From JAJXTN01 sp038230895 (GTDB lineage Bacteria; Patescibacteriota; Saccharimonadia; Saccharimonadales; UBA4665), in the NCBI GenBank assembly GCA_038230895.1, contig JBBRMJ010000004.1:3839-67838 (forward strand): a stretch of 64,000 bases of DNA, written 5' to 3'. The notes beneath the pieces were generated by a model that saw only the letters and a list, made by a program, of their open reading frames with translations, was not told the origin of the DNA and made no database searches. Shown in pieces: positions 31,078 to 39,006 of the stretch (position 1 is the stretch's first letter; each line of letters opens with the position of its first letter). Both the position numbers and the translations under genes were made by a program.

Positions 31078-32334
31078 ATGAGACTATCACAGCTATTTAC
31101 CAAGACCAGTCGTAACGTTCCGGCCGACGAAACGGCCAAGAACGCCCAGCTGCTGATTCAGGCTGGCTTCATCAACAAGGAGATGGCTGGCGTCTACGCC
31201 TACTTACCGTTGGGTAAAATCGTGCTGGATAACATCGTCCAGATTATTCGGGAAGAAATGAATGCTATCGGTGGCCAGGAAATCAGCCTGACGGCGCTGC
31301 AAGGCAAGGAAGTCTGGGAAACCTCTGGTCGCTGGAGCGATGAGGTCGTTGACGTCTGGTTCCGCACCAAGCTGGCCAATGGTACCGAACTCGGTCTGGC
31401 TCCGACGCATGAGGAGCCTTTGACGGCCATGATGAAACGCTTCATCGATAGCTACAAAGACTTGCCAGCCTTTCCTTATCAGTTCCAGATCAAATTCCGC
31501 AATGAACTCCGTTCCAAGAGTGGGTTGATGCGCGGCCGCGAATTCTTGATGAAGGATTTGTATTCCTTCAGTACCGATCAGGCGCAGCACGAAGCCTTTT
31601 ACGAAAAAATCATCGAAGCCTATCACAAAGTTTTTGAGCGGCTTGGCCTGGGTGACATTACTTACAAGACGTTTGCCAGCGGCGGCAGCTTCAGCAAATA
31701 CAGCCACGAGTTCCAGACACTCAGCCCCGTTGGGGAAGATACTATCTACGTTCATGAGGCTAAAAAGCTGGCCATTAACAAGGAAGTTTTCACGGATGAG
31801 GTGCTGGCTGATCTCGGTATTAACAGAGATGAATTGGTCGAACAGACGGCCGTCGAAGTCGGTAATATTTTCACACTTGGCACCAAGTTCTCTGAGGCAT
31901 TAGATTTGACATATAACGCTGAAGCCGGTGGCTCACAACCAGTGTTCATGGGCTCGTACGGCATCGGTCCGAGTCGTCTGATGGGTCTGATCGCTGAGCA
32001 TTTTGCCGATGACAAGGGTCTGGTTTGGCCGGAAAATGTAGCGCCAGCCAAGGTTTATCTAGCTCGTCTCGGTGACCAGCCTGCTGTGGTCAAACAGGCC
32101 GATGAGCTCTATGATCGCCTGACGACGGCCGGGGTCCTAGTACTGTATGACGACCGTGATATGCGGGCTGGTGAGAAGTTCGCTGACGCTGATTTGCTCG
32201 GTATACCGTACCGCATCGTTATCAGTGAGAAAACTGTTGCAGCCGACAGTTATGAGCTGAAAGCTAGACAAGCTGATACCGCCCAAATGGTGAAGTTAGA
32301 TGAAGTACTCAAAACGCTAGGCGTTACGGCCTAG
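31078..32334 (+). CDS. proS: Prolyl-tRNA synthetase, short form without editing insert
   Basis: 418 residues, class II. Motif 2 region FRNELRSKSGLMRGREFLMKD and motif 3 GSYGIGPSRLMGLIAEH are present, followed by an anticodon-binding domain (AKVYLARLGDQPAVVKQADEL). The bacterial-type YbaK editing insertion of about 150-180 residues between motifs 2 and 3 is missing, so mischarged alanine must be cleared elsewhere or tolerated. Start ATG sits one base after the right arm of the structured element. Confidence 0.95.
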   Translation: MRLSQLFTKTSRNVPADETAKNAQLLIQAGFINKEMAGVYAYLPLGKIVLDNIVQIIREEMNAIGGQEISLTALQGKEVWETSGRWSDEVVDVWFRTKLANGTELGLAPTHEEPLTAMMKRFIDSYKDLPAFPYQFQIKFRNELRSKSGLMRGREFLMKDLYSFSTDQAQHEAFYEKIIEAYHKVFERLGLGDITYKTFASGGSFSKYSHEFQTLSPVGEDTIYVHEAKKLAINKEVFTDEVLADLGINRDELVEQTAVEVGNIFTLGTKFSEALDLTYNAEAGGSQPVFMGSYGIGPSRLMGLIAEHFADDKGLVWPENVAPAKVYLARLGDQPAVVKQADELYDRLTTAGVLVLYDDRDMRAGEKFADADLLGIPYRIVISEKTVAADSYELKARQADTAQMVKLDEVLKTLGVTA

Positions 32335-32338
32335 TGGT

Positions 32339-32347
32339 TGCTATACT
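32339..32347 (+). promoter_or_regulatory. -10 region (TGC-TATACT) for greA
   Basis: TATACT at 32342-32347 preceded by TGC. A leader of about 70 bases follows, with AAGGAG before the greA ATG. Confidence 0.6.
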
Positions 32348-32422
32348 ATAGGCAACATTCTGGTGGCAGAGAAGTTAGCAACCCAGCGAGACTAAAGCGA
32401 GGGTAGGGGAAGGAGACTGATT

Positions 32423-32881
32423 ATGAAGAAACATTTTCGACTTACACAGAGCGGCGTTGACGAGTTGACGGCGGAGCTCGCGGTACTGATTAGCAGACGC
32501 TCTGCTTTGGCTGATGCTATTCGCACTGCCCGTGAACTCGGTGATTTGTCAGAGAACGCCGAGTATCAGTCAGCTCGGGCCGACCAAGAGAACAGTGAGA
32601 ACCGAGTCTCCGAGATTGAGAACATCCTACAGAGCGTCGAAATCATCCAGAAGCCCCATGGTGATAGCAAAGTCCAGCTTGGCTCCACCGTTAAACTCAA
32701 AGGCGACGGCAAGACCAAAGAGTTCCAGGTCGTTGGCACCGTTGAAGCTGACCCCTTGAACGGCAAGATTAGCGACGAATCTCCCATCGGCCAGGCCTTA
32801 CTCGGCAAAAAAGAGGGCGAATCTGTCGAAATCGTCACTCCAACCGACAGCAGTACCTACAAAATCGTCGACATTTCCTAG
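32423..32881 (+). CDS. greA: Transcription elongation factor GreA
   Basis: 152 residues. N-terminal coiled coil with the acidic tip region ARELGDLSENAEYQSARADQ, C-terminal FKBP-like domain with DPLNGKISDESPIGQALLGKKEGE. It stimulates cleavage of backtracked RNA by RNA polymerase. Clear Shine-Dalgarno AAGGAG seven bases before ATG. Confidence 0.96.
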   Translation: MKKHFRLTQSGVDELTAELAVLISRRSALADAIRTARELGDLSENAEYQSARADQENSENRVSEIENILQSVEIIQKPHGDSKVQLGSTVKLKGDGKTKEFQVVGTVEADPLNGKISDESPIGQALLGKKEGESVEIVTPTDSSTYKIVDIS

Positions 32882-32912
32882 ATTTTCATTGGCTCACAGA
32901 TGAGAACTTCAG

Positions 32913-32918
32913 TATACT
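32913..32918 (+). promoter_or_regulatory. -10 box (TATACT) of lysS, near-leaderless
   Basis: TATACT at 32913-32918, 9 bases before ATG 32928. Confidence 0.6.
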
Positions 32919-32927
32919 GAGCCCTAT

Positions 32928-34460
32928 ATGCAGTGGTTGAACAAAATTGTTGATGAACTAGAACGGCGTCACTCAGATGCCGAAATTGTGGTGTCTTCGG
33001 GCGTATCGCCGTCTGGTAAGTATCACCTTGGCACCTTGCGAGAGGTTTTGACCGCTGAGGCAATTGCCCGCGAAGTTCGTCGTCGCGGTGGCACAGCCCG
33101 CCATATTCACGTGGTTGATGATCTCGATCTGATTCGTAAAGTGCCAGTGGGCGTGCCAGAGGACTTCAAGCAATATTTGGGCAAGCCGCTTTGCGATATT
33201 CCGGCCCCAGACGGCTCAGATCAATCCTACGCCGATTATTATCTGCAAGATTTGCTGGCCGCGAGTAGTGAATTACATCTGCAAGCCGAAGTTGTCCGGG
33301 CTCATGAGAAATATCGAGCTGGCTTTTTCGTTGAGGCTATCGAGATCACACTCGATAAGGTCGAAGCAGTCAAAACGATTCTAGAAAATATATCTGGTCA
33401 TAAAGTTGATGACAATTGGTCGCCGATTCAGGTGATTGAAGATGGTTATCTGAAAAATCGACCGTTTGTCAGCCTCAATCGTGACGCCAAAACCCTGGTT
33501 TTTCGTGATGGTGACGGCCAGGAACGAATAGTAAGTTATGCGAGCGGAGAAGTGAAGCTGAATTGGCGTATCGACTGGCCAGCTCGGTGGTGGCTGCTTG
33601 GTGTCAACGCTGAGCCTTTCGGCCGAGACCATGCCACCAAGGGCGGCTCTTACGACACTGGTGAAGTCATCGTCAAAGATGTTTTTGGCGGTCAAGCGCC
33701 TCTGCCTGTGCCATATCACTTCATCAACCGGAGTGGCGAAACCAAGAAAATGAGTAAGAGCGCAGGTGAAACCATTACCCTCAGCGAATTACTCGAAGTC
33801 CTGCCAGCAGAAGTGCTGTGGTACTTTATTCTCCGTTCTGCGCCTGACAAGCAATTGTTTTTCGATGATGGCGAGACATTGATCCGCCTGATAGATGATT
33901 TCGGTGAGTTATTGGCTAAGTCTGATAAAACCGACCAGGAACAACAGCTGATTGACCTCTGTATTTACGGTGTTGAACAGCCGACTGTGAGTCGGGTGCC
34001 GTTTTCACACTTGGTCGCCAGTTATCAAGCGGCGCTCAAAGACCAGGACCGGACGTTGGAGATTATTGGCCGGACTGAATATGCTGACGTCGTGAAGCAA
34101 GACGGTGAGATCATTAAAGCCGAGCTGCGTTTCATCGACGCGTGGCTGCAGAAGCACGCCCCCGATGAGGTCAAATTTGAGTTACGCCAAACCGTACAAT
34201 CAGACGAATTTACAGATGTGGAGCGAAAATTCTTTACTGATTTGGCTGCCACAGTCGAGGCGGCGCCAGCCGATGCCGATGGTGGCTACTTCCATGAAGC
34301 CATTTACGCGCTGAAAGACAGCAGTGGCCTGTCCCCCAAGGAGTTATTTACCGTTCTCTATCACCTCCTGATTGGCAAGGACTCCGGCCCCCGCGCCGGC
34401 TGGTTCCTCAGCCTCCTCCCTCGCGACTGGTTGATCTTGCGCCTCCGACTAGAAGACTAG
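32928..34460 (+). CDS. lysK: Class I lysyl-tRNA synthetase
   Basis: 510 residues. Rossmann catalytic domain with the HIGH-type motif PSGKYHLGTLREV (around residue 28) and the KMSKSAG loop near residue 280, then an all-helical anticodon-binding part. This is the archaeal/alphaproteobacterial class I enzyme, unrelated in fold to the common class II LysRS. It is often named lysS in annotations. Transcribed separately from greA. Confidence 0.95.
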   Translation: MQWLNKIVDELERRHSDAEIVVSSGVSPSGKYHLGTLREVLTAEAIAREVRRRGGTARHIHVVDDLDLIRKVPVGVPEDFKQYLGKPLCDIPAPDGSDQSYADYYLQDLLAASSELHLQAEVVRAHEKYRAGFFVEAIEITLDKVEAVKTILENISGHKVDDNWSPIQVIEDGYLKNRPFVSLNRDAKTLVFRDGDGQERIVSYASGEVKLNWRIDWPARWWLLGVNAEPFGRDHATKGGSYDTGEVIVKDVFGGQAPLPVPYHFINRSGETKKMSKSAGETITLSELLEVLPAEVLWYFILRSAPDKQLFFDDGETLIRLIDDFGELLAKSDKTDQEQQLIDLCIYGVEQPTVSRVPFSHLVASYQAALKDQDRTLEIIGRTEYADVVKQDGEIIKAELRFIDAWLQKHAPDEVKFELRQTVQSDEFTDVERKFFTDLAATVEAAPADADGGYFHEAIYALKDSSGLSPKELFTVLYHLLIGKDSGPRAGWFLSLLPRDWLILRLRLED

Positions 34461-34462
34461 AC

Positions 34463-34490
34463 TTTACAAAATCGTACCGAGTGCTAAAGT
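34463..34490 (+). promoter_or_regulatory. Promoter of the 34518 gene pair
   Basis: TTTACA (34463-34468), 16-base spacer, TAAAGT (34485-34490) with TGC directly before the -10. Confidence 0.6.
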
Positions 34491-34517
34491 AAGGAATTAC
34501 TGAGGGGAGAAACAAAC

Positions 34518-34946
34518 ATGTATGGTGATTTGGAACCAATAAGTACTGGTAACAGCGTGATTGATGATTTACGTGGTCTTCAAATGGTGGTCGATCAGAT
34601 GGACGACCCGGATTTGAAGATTAGACGGGTGCGTCAGGGAATTGAGTTAATGCCTGCCTTCGATTTGTTGGAAAAGCAGTTCTACGTCACAACTGCTCAG
34701 ACTTTCACCAAACATCCTAATGCGCCATCTTCCGATCGGCAATTGTTTACCCAAGAATTTATATTAGTCGGCACGCTGGCATCTTTCGGCTACATGCTCG
34801 ATCAAGACGTTCCTGTTGACTCGCTGGTGCTGAATTTTAAGGATTCAGAAGTTCTGGGCGTCAATTCGCACGATAGTCAGGTATTTAGAATCCTTACCTT
34901 TCAAATTCCCATATTAGCCATCGAGGCCTGTATCGAAGCTGCCTAA
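34518..34946 (+). CDS. Hypothetical protein
   Basis: 142 residues, soluble, mainly helical at the N-terminus (DDLRGLQMVVDQMDDPDLKIRRVRQG). No recognised motif. GAGGGGAG lies upstream of ATG as a Shine-Dalgarno. The next gene, a zincin, starts 4 bases after the stop, so the two probably work together. Confidence 0.65.
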   Translation: MYGDLEPISTGNSVIDDLRGLQMVVDQMDDPDLKIRRVRQGIELMPAFDLLEKQFYVTTAQTFTKHPNAPSSDRQLFTQEFILVGTLASFGYMLDQDVPVDSLVLNFKDSEVLGVNSHDSQVFRILTFQIPILAIEACIEAA

Positions 34947-34949
34947 CAA

Positions 34950-35321
34950 ATGATTGAACTTGATGACGAAACCTTTCAGCATTTAATTAACCAGGCGTTG
35001 AGTTCGCTGCCCGGTGATCATGCCAAGAATATTGCTAATGTGGCGATATTGTATGAGGAAGAGCCGACTCCGGAACAGCGAGAACAACTTCGTTTACGAC
35101 ACGACCAGACTCTACTGGGTTTGTATGAGGGAATCCCACTGAGTCAACGCCAGGGTATGCCGCGGACGCTGCCGGACAAAATCACTTTATTTAAAGGGCC
35201 ATTATCAAGACGAGCGAACGCGGAAGCCGAACTCCAAGAGGAGATTCGGCACACGTTGTGGCACGAAATCGGTCACTATTATGGACTCGATCACGAACGC
35301 ATTAGCCAATTAGAGAACTAG
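34950..35321 (+). CDS. Zincin-like metallopeptidase (MetallopeptidaseFamily PF06262 type)
   Basis: 123 residues with the extended zinc motif HEIGHYYGLDH near the C terminus (H105, E106, H109, H115), the arrangement of small minimal zincins. The middle segment ITLFKGPL leads into a helix EAELQEEIRHTLW. Probably a cytosolic protease of unknown substrate. The 3' end overlaps the convergent membrane-protein gene by 4 bases. Confidence 0.85.
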   Translation: MIELDDETFQHLINQALSSLPGDHAKNIANVAILYEEEPTPEQREQLRLRHDQTLLGLYEGIPLSQRQGMPRTLPDKITLFKGPLSRRANAEAELQEEIRHTLWHEIGHYYGLDHERISQLEN

Positions 35322-35851
35322 GCTTTTGGGGCAGCAGCGTCTGCCGGTGCTTTCATGTAACTGGCTCGTATCTGGAATAGCAAGTAACCACCAACGACCG
35401 AAGTAATGAGGGCGCCAAACAGACGACCAACACCTCCGTAATAGGTGAAAGCGGCGACGATACCATAGACCACATTCACGATGAGCGCATAGAAGGTTAG
35501 GTCCCAGCCGGACTTTTTGTGAGCCTTCAATGGAGAGTAAGCCAAAACGTAGAGCACGCCCTCGACGGCAAGCATGGCGATAGCAAGCCAAACCACGAAC
35601 GTGAAGTGATCGGTGACGACTTTCTGACCTCCATAGTATTGGCTGAGGTTGTTGACGTAGGCGGCGGCGTTATTCACCAAGTGAGCCGAGTTGTAGAGGC
35701 CATAGGCTAGTAACAGGCTAATAACCCCAAATATCAGATTGATAATTGGTAGGTATTGCACGAGAGCTTTTTTACCGTTATCCGGTAGCGGTGGGGCTTT
35801 TTTGACGAACAGGTCATTTAAACTGGTTTCTAATGGTTGCAGAGCACTCAT
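35318..35851 (-). CDS. Small four-TM membrane protein
   Basis: 177 residues, four hydrophobic segments, preceded by AAGGAG seven bases before ATG. The N-terminal 30 residues are cytoplasmic (LETSLNDLFVKKAPPLPDNGKK). Function not recognised. Confidence 0.7.
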   Translation of the reverse strand: MSALQPLETSLNDLFVKKAPPLPDNGKKALVQYLPIINLIFGVISLLLAYGLYNSAHLVNNAAAYVNNLSQYYGGQKVVTDHFTFVVWLAIAMLAVEGVLYVLAYSPLKAHKKSGWDLTFYALIVNVVYGIVAAFTYYGGVGRLFGALITSVVGGYLLFQIRASYMKAPADAAAPKA

Positions 35852-35982
35852 TCTCGAACTCCTTATTTATAGTTATCAATGTATGCTCATTACGTAGAAT
35901 TTGCAACATTATGCACGCCACCGTAGCCGTAAGCGGGTAGAACGTGAGATAATGGTCGTAGATTCATAATGGAGGTATTGAC

Positions 35983-36285
35983 ATGAAAGCACTATGGAAC
36001 GACCAAGTTATCGCTGAAGCCGATAAGGATGACTTAATCTACATCGAGCAAAAATGGTATTTCCCACCGAGCAGTGTCAATCAGGATTTTTTGCGCAAAA
36101 GTGACACACCGTACACCTGTCCTTGGAAGGGTGTTTGCCAGTACTTTGATGTTGGGCAAGGGGACAGCTGGAGCAAAGATGTGGCCTTCAGCTATCCTGA
36201 ACCCAAGCCTGGCTCGATCGACGTCGTCAAAAAAGACTTCGCCAATTACGTTGCCTTTTGGCGCGACATACAGGTAGTAGACTAA
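35983..36285 (+). CDS. DUF427-family protein
   Basis: 100 residues with the family pattern: MKALWNDQVIAEAD at the start, YIEQKWYFPPSSV, TPYTCPWKGVCQYFDV and VAFSYPEPKP. The biochemical function of the family is not settled. GGAGG lies ahead of ATG. msrA follows 3 bases after the stop, so the pair is an operon and may serve oxidative-stress repair. Confidence 0.9.
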   Translation: MKALWNDQVIAEADKDDLIYIEQKWYFPPSSVNQDFLRKSDTPYTCPWKGVCQYFDVGQGDSWSKDVAFSYPEPKPGSIDVVKKDFANYVAFWRDIQVVD

Positions 36286-36288
36286 ATC

Positions 36289-36771
36289 ATGACTAAAGCC
36301 ATCTTTGCTGCAGGTTGCTTCTGGGGTGTACAGTTCTATTTCGATCAAATACCAGGTGTGACTAAAACCACAGTTGGCTACAGCGGCGGTCATACCGAAA
36401 ACCCATCATACGAAGCAGTCTGTACCCATACCACCGGCCACGCCGAAGCAGTGCTGCTGGAGTTTGACCCAGACAAAGTCAGCTATGAAACACTACTCAA
36501 GCAATTCTTTCACCTCCACGACCCAACCCAACTCAACCGTCAGGGACCCGATGTCGGGGATAGCTACCGTTCGGCTATTTTCTACTTCGATGACGAGCAA
36601 AAGCAGCAAGCTGAGGCTGGTAAGCAGGCTGCCCAGCCCGATTATAGCCAGCCGATTGTCACTGAAATCAGTGCTGCCGGTCCATTCTACGAAGCCGAAG
36701 ACTACCACCAGAAATTCGCCGAACGTACTGGTCGAGGCATGTGTCACGTTGATTACGCGCCAATAGCGTAG
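36289..36771 (+). CDS. msrA: Peptide methionine-(S)-S-oxide reductase MsrA
   Basis: 160 residues. Active-site motif GCFWGVQFYFDQIPGV with the nucleophilic cysteine at residue 10 (FAAGCFWG), then TTVGYSGGHTENPSYEAVC. It reduces oxidised methionine. Operon with the DUF427 gene. Confidence 0.96.
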   Translation: MTKAIFAAGCFWGVQFYFDQIPGVTKTTVGYSGGHTENPSYEAVCTHTTGHAEAVLLEFDPDKVSYETLLKQFFHLHDPTQLNRQGPDVGDSYRSAIFYFDDEQKQQAEAGKQAAQPDYSQPIVTEISAAGPFYEAEDYHQKFAERTGRGMCHVDYAPIA

Positions 36772-36793
36772 CCACACTCGTGGCTCAATCCGG

Positions 36794-36799
36794 TACACT
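36794..36799 (+). promoter_or_regulatory. -10 box (TACACT) of the HAD gene, leaderless
   Basis: TACACT at 36794-36799, 6 bases before ATG 36806. Confidence 0.6.
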
Positions 36800-36805
36800 A
36801 GAGGC

Positions 36806-37426
36806 ATGAGCGCGATAATTTTTGATTTTGATGGCACCATCGCCGACACGCTAGAGTACTTTCAAGATTATTTGGTCAAAGAGGCCCAGCTTCCGCCACT
36901 CAGCCAAGTGGAGCGTCGCGACTTGCACGGCATGACCTTGGTACAACTTGCGCGGCATCTTGGCCACCCACGGTGGCGGCTGGCTAGACTGTATCTCCAG
37001 GCACCGAGGGAACTTCACCCACACATCGGTCAATACAGGCCGTTTGAGGGCATGATTGACGTTATCAACAAGCTGCATGGTGAAGGACATGAGTTATTCA
37101 TCGTAAGCAGTAATAGCCGTGATAATATCCGTGATTTCCTGCGTAATAACGGTGTTGAGAATTATTTCGTCGATATCAAGGCCCGGGTTTTTTTGTATAA
37201 CAAAAGGCTGGCGCTGCGCAGATTACTCAAAAAGCACCACTTACAGCCGAGTCACTGTATCTGTATTGGTGACGAAGTCAGGGATGTGGTCGGCGCCAAG
37301 GCCACCAAACTTCGAATTATCGCCGTTGATTGGGGCTTCGCCAAGACCGCGGAGCTGCGAGCTGCTCGACCATCTGAGGTAGTCAGCACGCCATTGCAGC
37401 TACTCCAACTCCTCGAGGAAGTGTAG
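36806..37426 (+). CDS. HAD-superfamily phosphatase (phosphoglycolate phosphatase-like)
   Basis: 206 residues. Motif I DFDGTIADT carries the nucleophile D7 and D9, motif II is IVSSNSRDN, and motif IV is CIGDEVRDVVGAK. A helical cap lies between motifs I and II (residues about 15-85). Substrate is not predictable from the sequence. Confidence 0.88.
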   Translation: MSAIIFDFDGTIADTLEYFQDYLVKEAQLPPLSQVERRDLHGMTLVQLARHLGHPRWRLARLYLQAPRELHPHIGQYRPFEGMIDVINKLHGEGHELFIVSSNSRDNIRDFLRNNGVENYFVDIKARVFLYNKRLALRRLLKKHHLQPSHCICIGDEVRDVVGAKATKLRIIAVDWGFAKTAELRAARPSEVVSTPLQLLQLLEEV

Positions 37427-37445
37427 ATTTCGCTTCGCACGCTGT

Positions 37446-37451
37446 TACAAT
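37446..37451 (+). promoter_or_regulatory. -10 box (TACAAT) of the nuclease gene, leaderless
   Basis: TACAAT at 37446-37451, 7 bases before ATG 37459. Confidence 0.6.
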
Positions 37452-37458
37452 AGTCGAC

Positions 37459-38238
37459 ATGGCATACACACGAATGCGCACTGCGCCATATACACCTGGT
37501 CAAACCGCAGCTTTCAAAGTCAGTCGGTCTAAAGTCGAACTGTTTACCCAGTGTCCACGCTGTTTCTGGTTGGATGCCCGCTTGAAGATCAAACGACCGT
37601 CCGGCCCACCATTTCGCATTAACAGCGCCATCGATGAATTATTCAAGAAAGAGTTTGATACTTACCGCGCCGCTGGCAAGCCACATCCCCTCATGACCGA
37701 TAATCAGATCAAAGCCATCCCGTATAAACACGTTGACCTGGATACCTGGCGCTATAACTTCACCGGCGTGCAGTTCACTGAGCCTGATTCCAACTTGTTG
37801 GTCACCGGCGCCGTTGACGATGTCTGGGTCAATGGTGACGGGGAATTGATCGTCGTTGATTATAAGGCCACCGCCAAAGCCACCGAAGTTAATATCGACT
37901 CCGATTGGCAGATGAGCTACAAGCGCCAAATGGAAGTCTACCAATGGCTACTGCGCCAGAACGGCTTCCCAGTCAACAACACCGGCTACTTCGTCTACAC
38001 CAACGGCCGCCTCGACGCCGACGCCTTCAATGATCACCTAGAATTTCGCACCAAGGTCATCCCATACAGCGGCGAAGATAGCTGGGTAACCCCAACCCTC
38101 AAGAAAATGAAAGCTTGCCTAGAAAACGACACCATGCCCCCAGTCGGTGATGCCGCCATGGGCGGCCCCTGCGATTTCTGCAGCTATGCCAAAAGCCGTA
38201 CCGAGCTAACGCTGCGCGCAATCAAGACCAATACTTAA
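37459..38238 (+). CDS. PD-(D/E)XK nuclease with four cysteines (RecB/Cas4-like)
   Basis: 259 residues. The N-terminal TQCPRCFWLDARL and C-terminal GGPCDFCSYAKS each provide two cysteines, the arrangement that binds a 4Fe-4S cluster in Cas4/AddB-type nucleases. The catalytic core has GAVDDVWVNGDGELIVVDYKA (split motif: D, then D-x-K) and the QMEVYQWLLRQNG helix as motif with conserved Gln. Likely a DNA exonuclease or repair accessory factor; no cas genes are near. Confidence 0.8.
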   Translation: MAYTRMRTAPYTPGQTAAFKVSRSKVELFTQCPRCFWLDARLKIKRPSGPPFRINSAIDELFKKEFDTYRAAGKPHPLMTDNQIKAIPYKHVDLDTWRYNFTGVQFTEPDSNLLVTGAVDDVWVNGDGELIVVDYKATAKATEVNIDSDWQMSYKRQMEVYQWLLRQNGFPVNNTGYFVYTNGRLDADAFNDHLEFRTKVIPYSGEDSWVTPTLKKMKACLENDTMPPVGDAAMGGPCDFCSYAKSRTELTLRAIKTNT

Positions 38239-38266
38239 CATATTTGATTATAAGTCACTAAACAGT

Positions 38267-38279
38267 TATAGTATATAAC
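38267..38279 (+). promoter_or_regulatory. -10 region of the 38285 gene
   Basis: Two candidate boxes: TATAGT at 38267-38272 and TATAAC at 38274-38279, the second only 5 bases before the ATG. Confidence 0.45.
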
Positions 38280-38284
38280 TGAAT

Positions 38285-38965
38285 ATGTCTGAAGTTCAGT
38301 TCTTAATACCTAAAACTGATAGTGCTCAAGTTGAAACCTTGCGTGCGCATGAACGCGCCCTGTTCAATGGAGATTATAGCCAACCATCCGATGCCATGGT
38401 GTCGGTCGGCAGTATAGAGGATTTACTAACGTTCTCGCGACCGATTAGTTTTGATGATGGCAAAGCAGAAAACTTTGATTTTCCATTGGGTGAGCAGCCG
38501 AACTATTCGCAGATGCCAACAGTTAGCTATGAGTTACCTGAGAAATTTCAGCAATTCAGCGAAGCCATTGGCCTTATAGCAGCATCCGAGCACACTCACT
38601 ACCCTTGGGCTCGCTTTGAGAGTGTTGGTGTTAGCATTGACCAGAGGCCACTGATTGCCGGAACAGCCCAACGTGACAGCACACCACTTCTTGAGAAAGC
38701 CGCGCATCGTGACGGCAGTCGTAATGAATGGCGCCATATCTATGTGGTAAGCAGCAATCTACCAACTGAGTTTTTTGAATTTGAGTCTCCAACCAGGGAG
38801 CGCGACATACGACAGTACTCGTTGCCAGTGCCACCACGTGCCCTGGCTGTAGGCGAAATTGCAATGGCGAATATCACGACCTTTCATCGGTCGCCTCGAG
38901 CCGTAGTAGACGGCGAACGTACATTTTTGCGTGTTAGCTACGTCTATAACACGAGTTTGATGTAG
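38285..38965 (+). CDS. Hypothetical protein, possibly a 2OG-Fe(II) oxygenase-like fold
   Basis: 226 residues, soluble. AAHRDGSRNEW (H-x-D) in the centre and FHRSPRAVVDGERTFLRVSY near the C terminus (H ... R) resemble the metal and 2-oxoglutarate ligands of the double-stranded beta-helix dioxygenases. This is a motif-level resemblance only; the N-terminal 90 residues match nothing I know. Confidence 0.6.
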   Translation: MSEVQFLIPKTDSAQVETLRAHERALFNGDYSQPSDAMVSVGSIEDLLTFSRPISFDDGKAENFDFPLGEQPNYSQMPTVSYELPEKFQQFSEAIGLIAASEHTHYPWARFESVGVSIDQRPLIAGTAQRDSTPLLEKAAHRDGSRNEWRHIYVVSSNLPTEFFEFESPTRERDIRQYSLPVPPRALAVGEIAMANITTFHRSPRAVVDGERTFLRVSYVYNTSLM

Positions 38966-38992
38966 TTCATTGCAAGCACCAAGTTAAGGCTT

Positions 38993-39000
38993 GCTATACT
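38993..39000 (+). promoter_or_regulatory. Extended -10 (TGC-TATACT) of serS, leaderless
   Basis: TATACT at 38995-39000 preceded by TGC, 6 bases before ATG 39007. Confidence 0.7.
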
Positions 39001-39006
39001 GGAACC

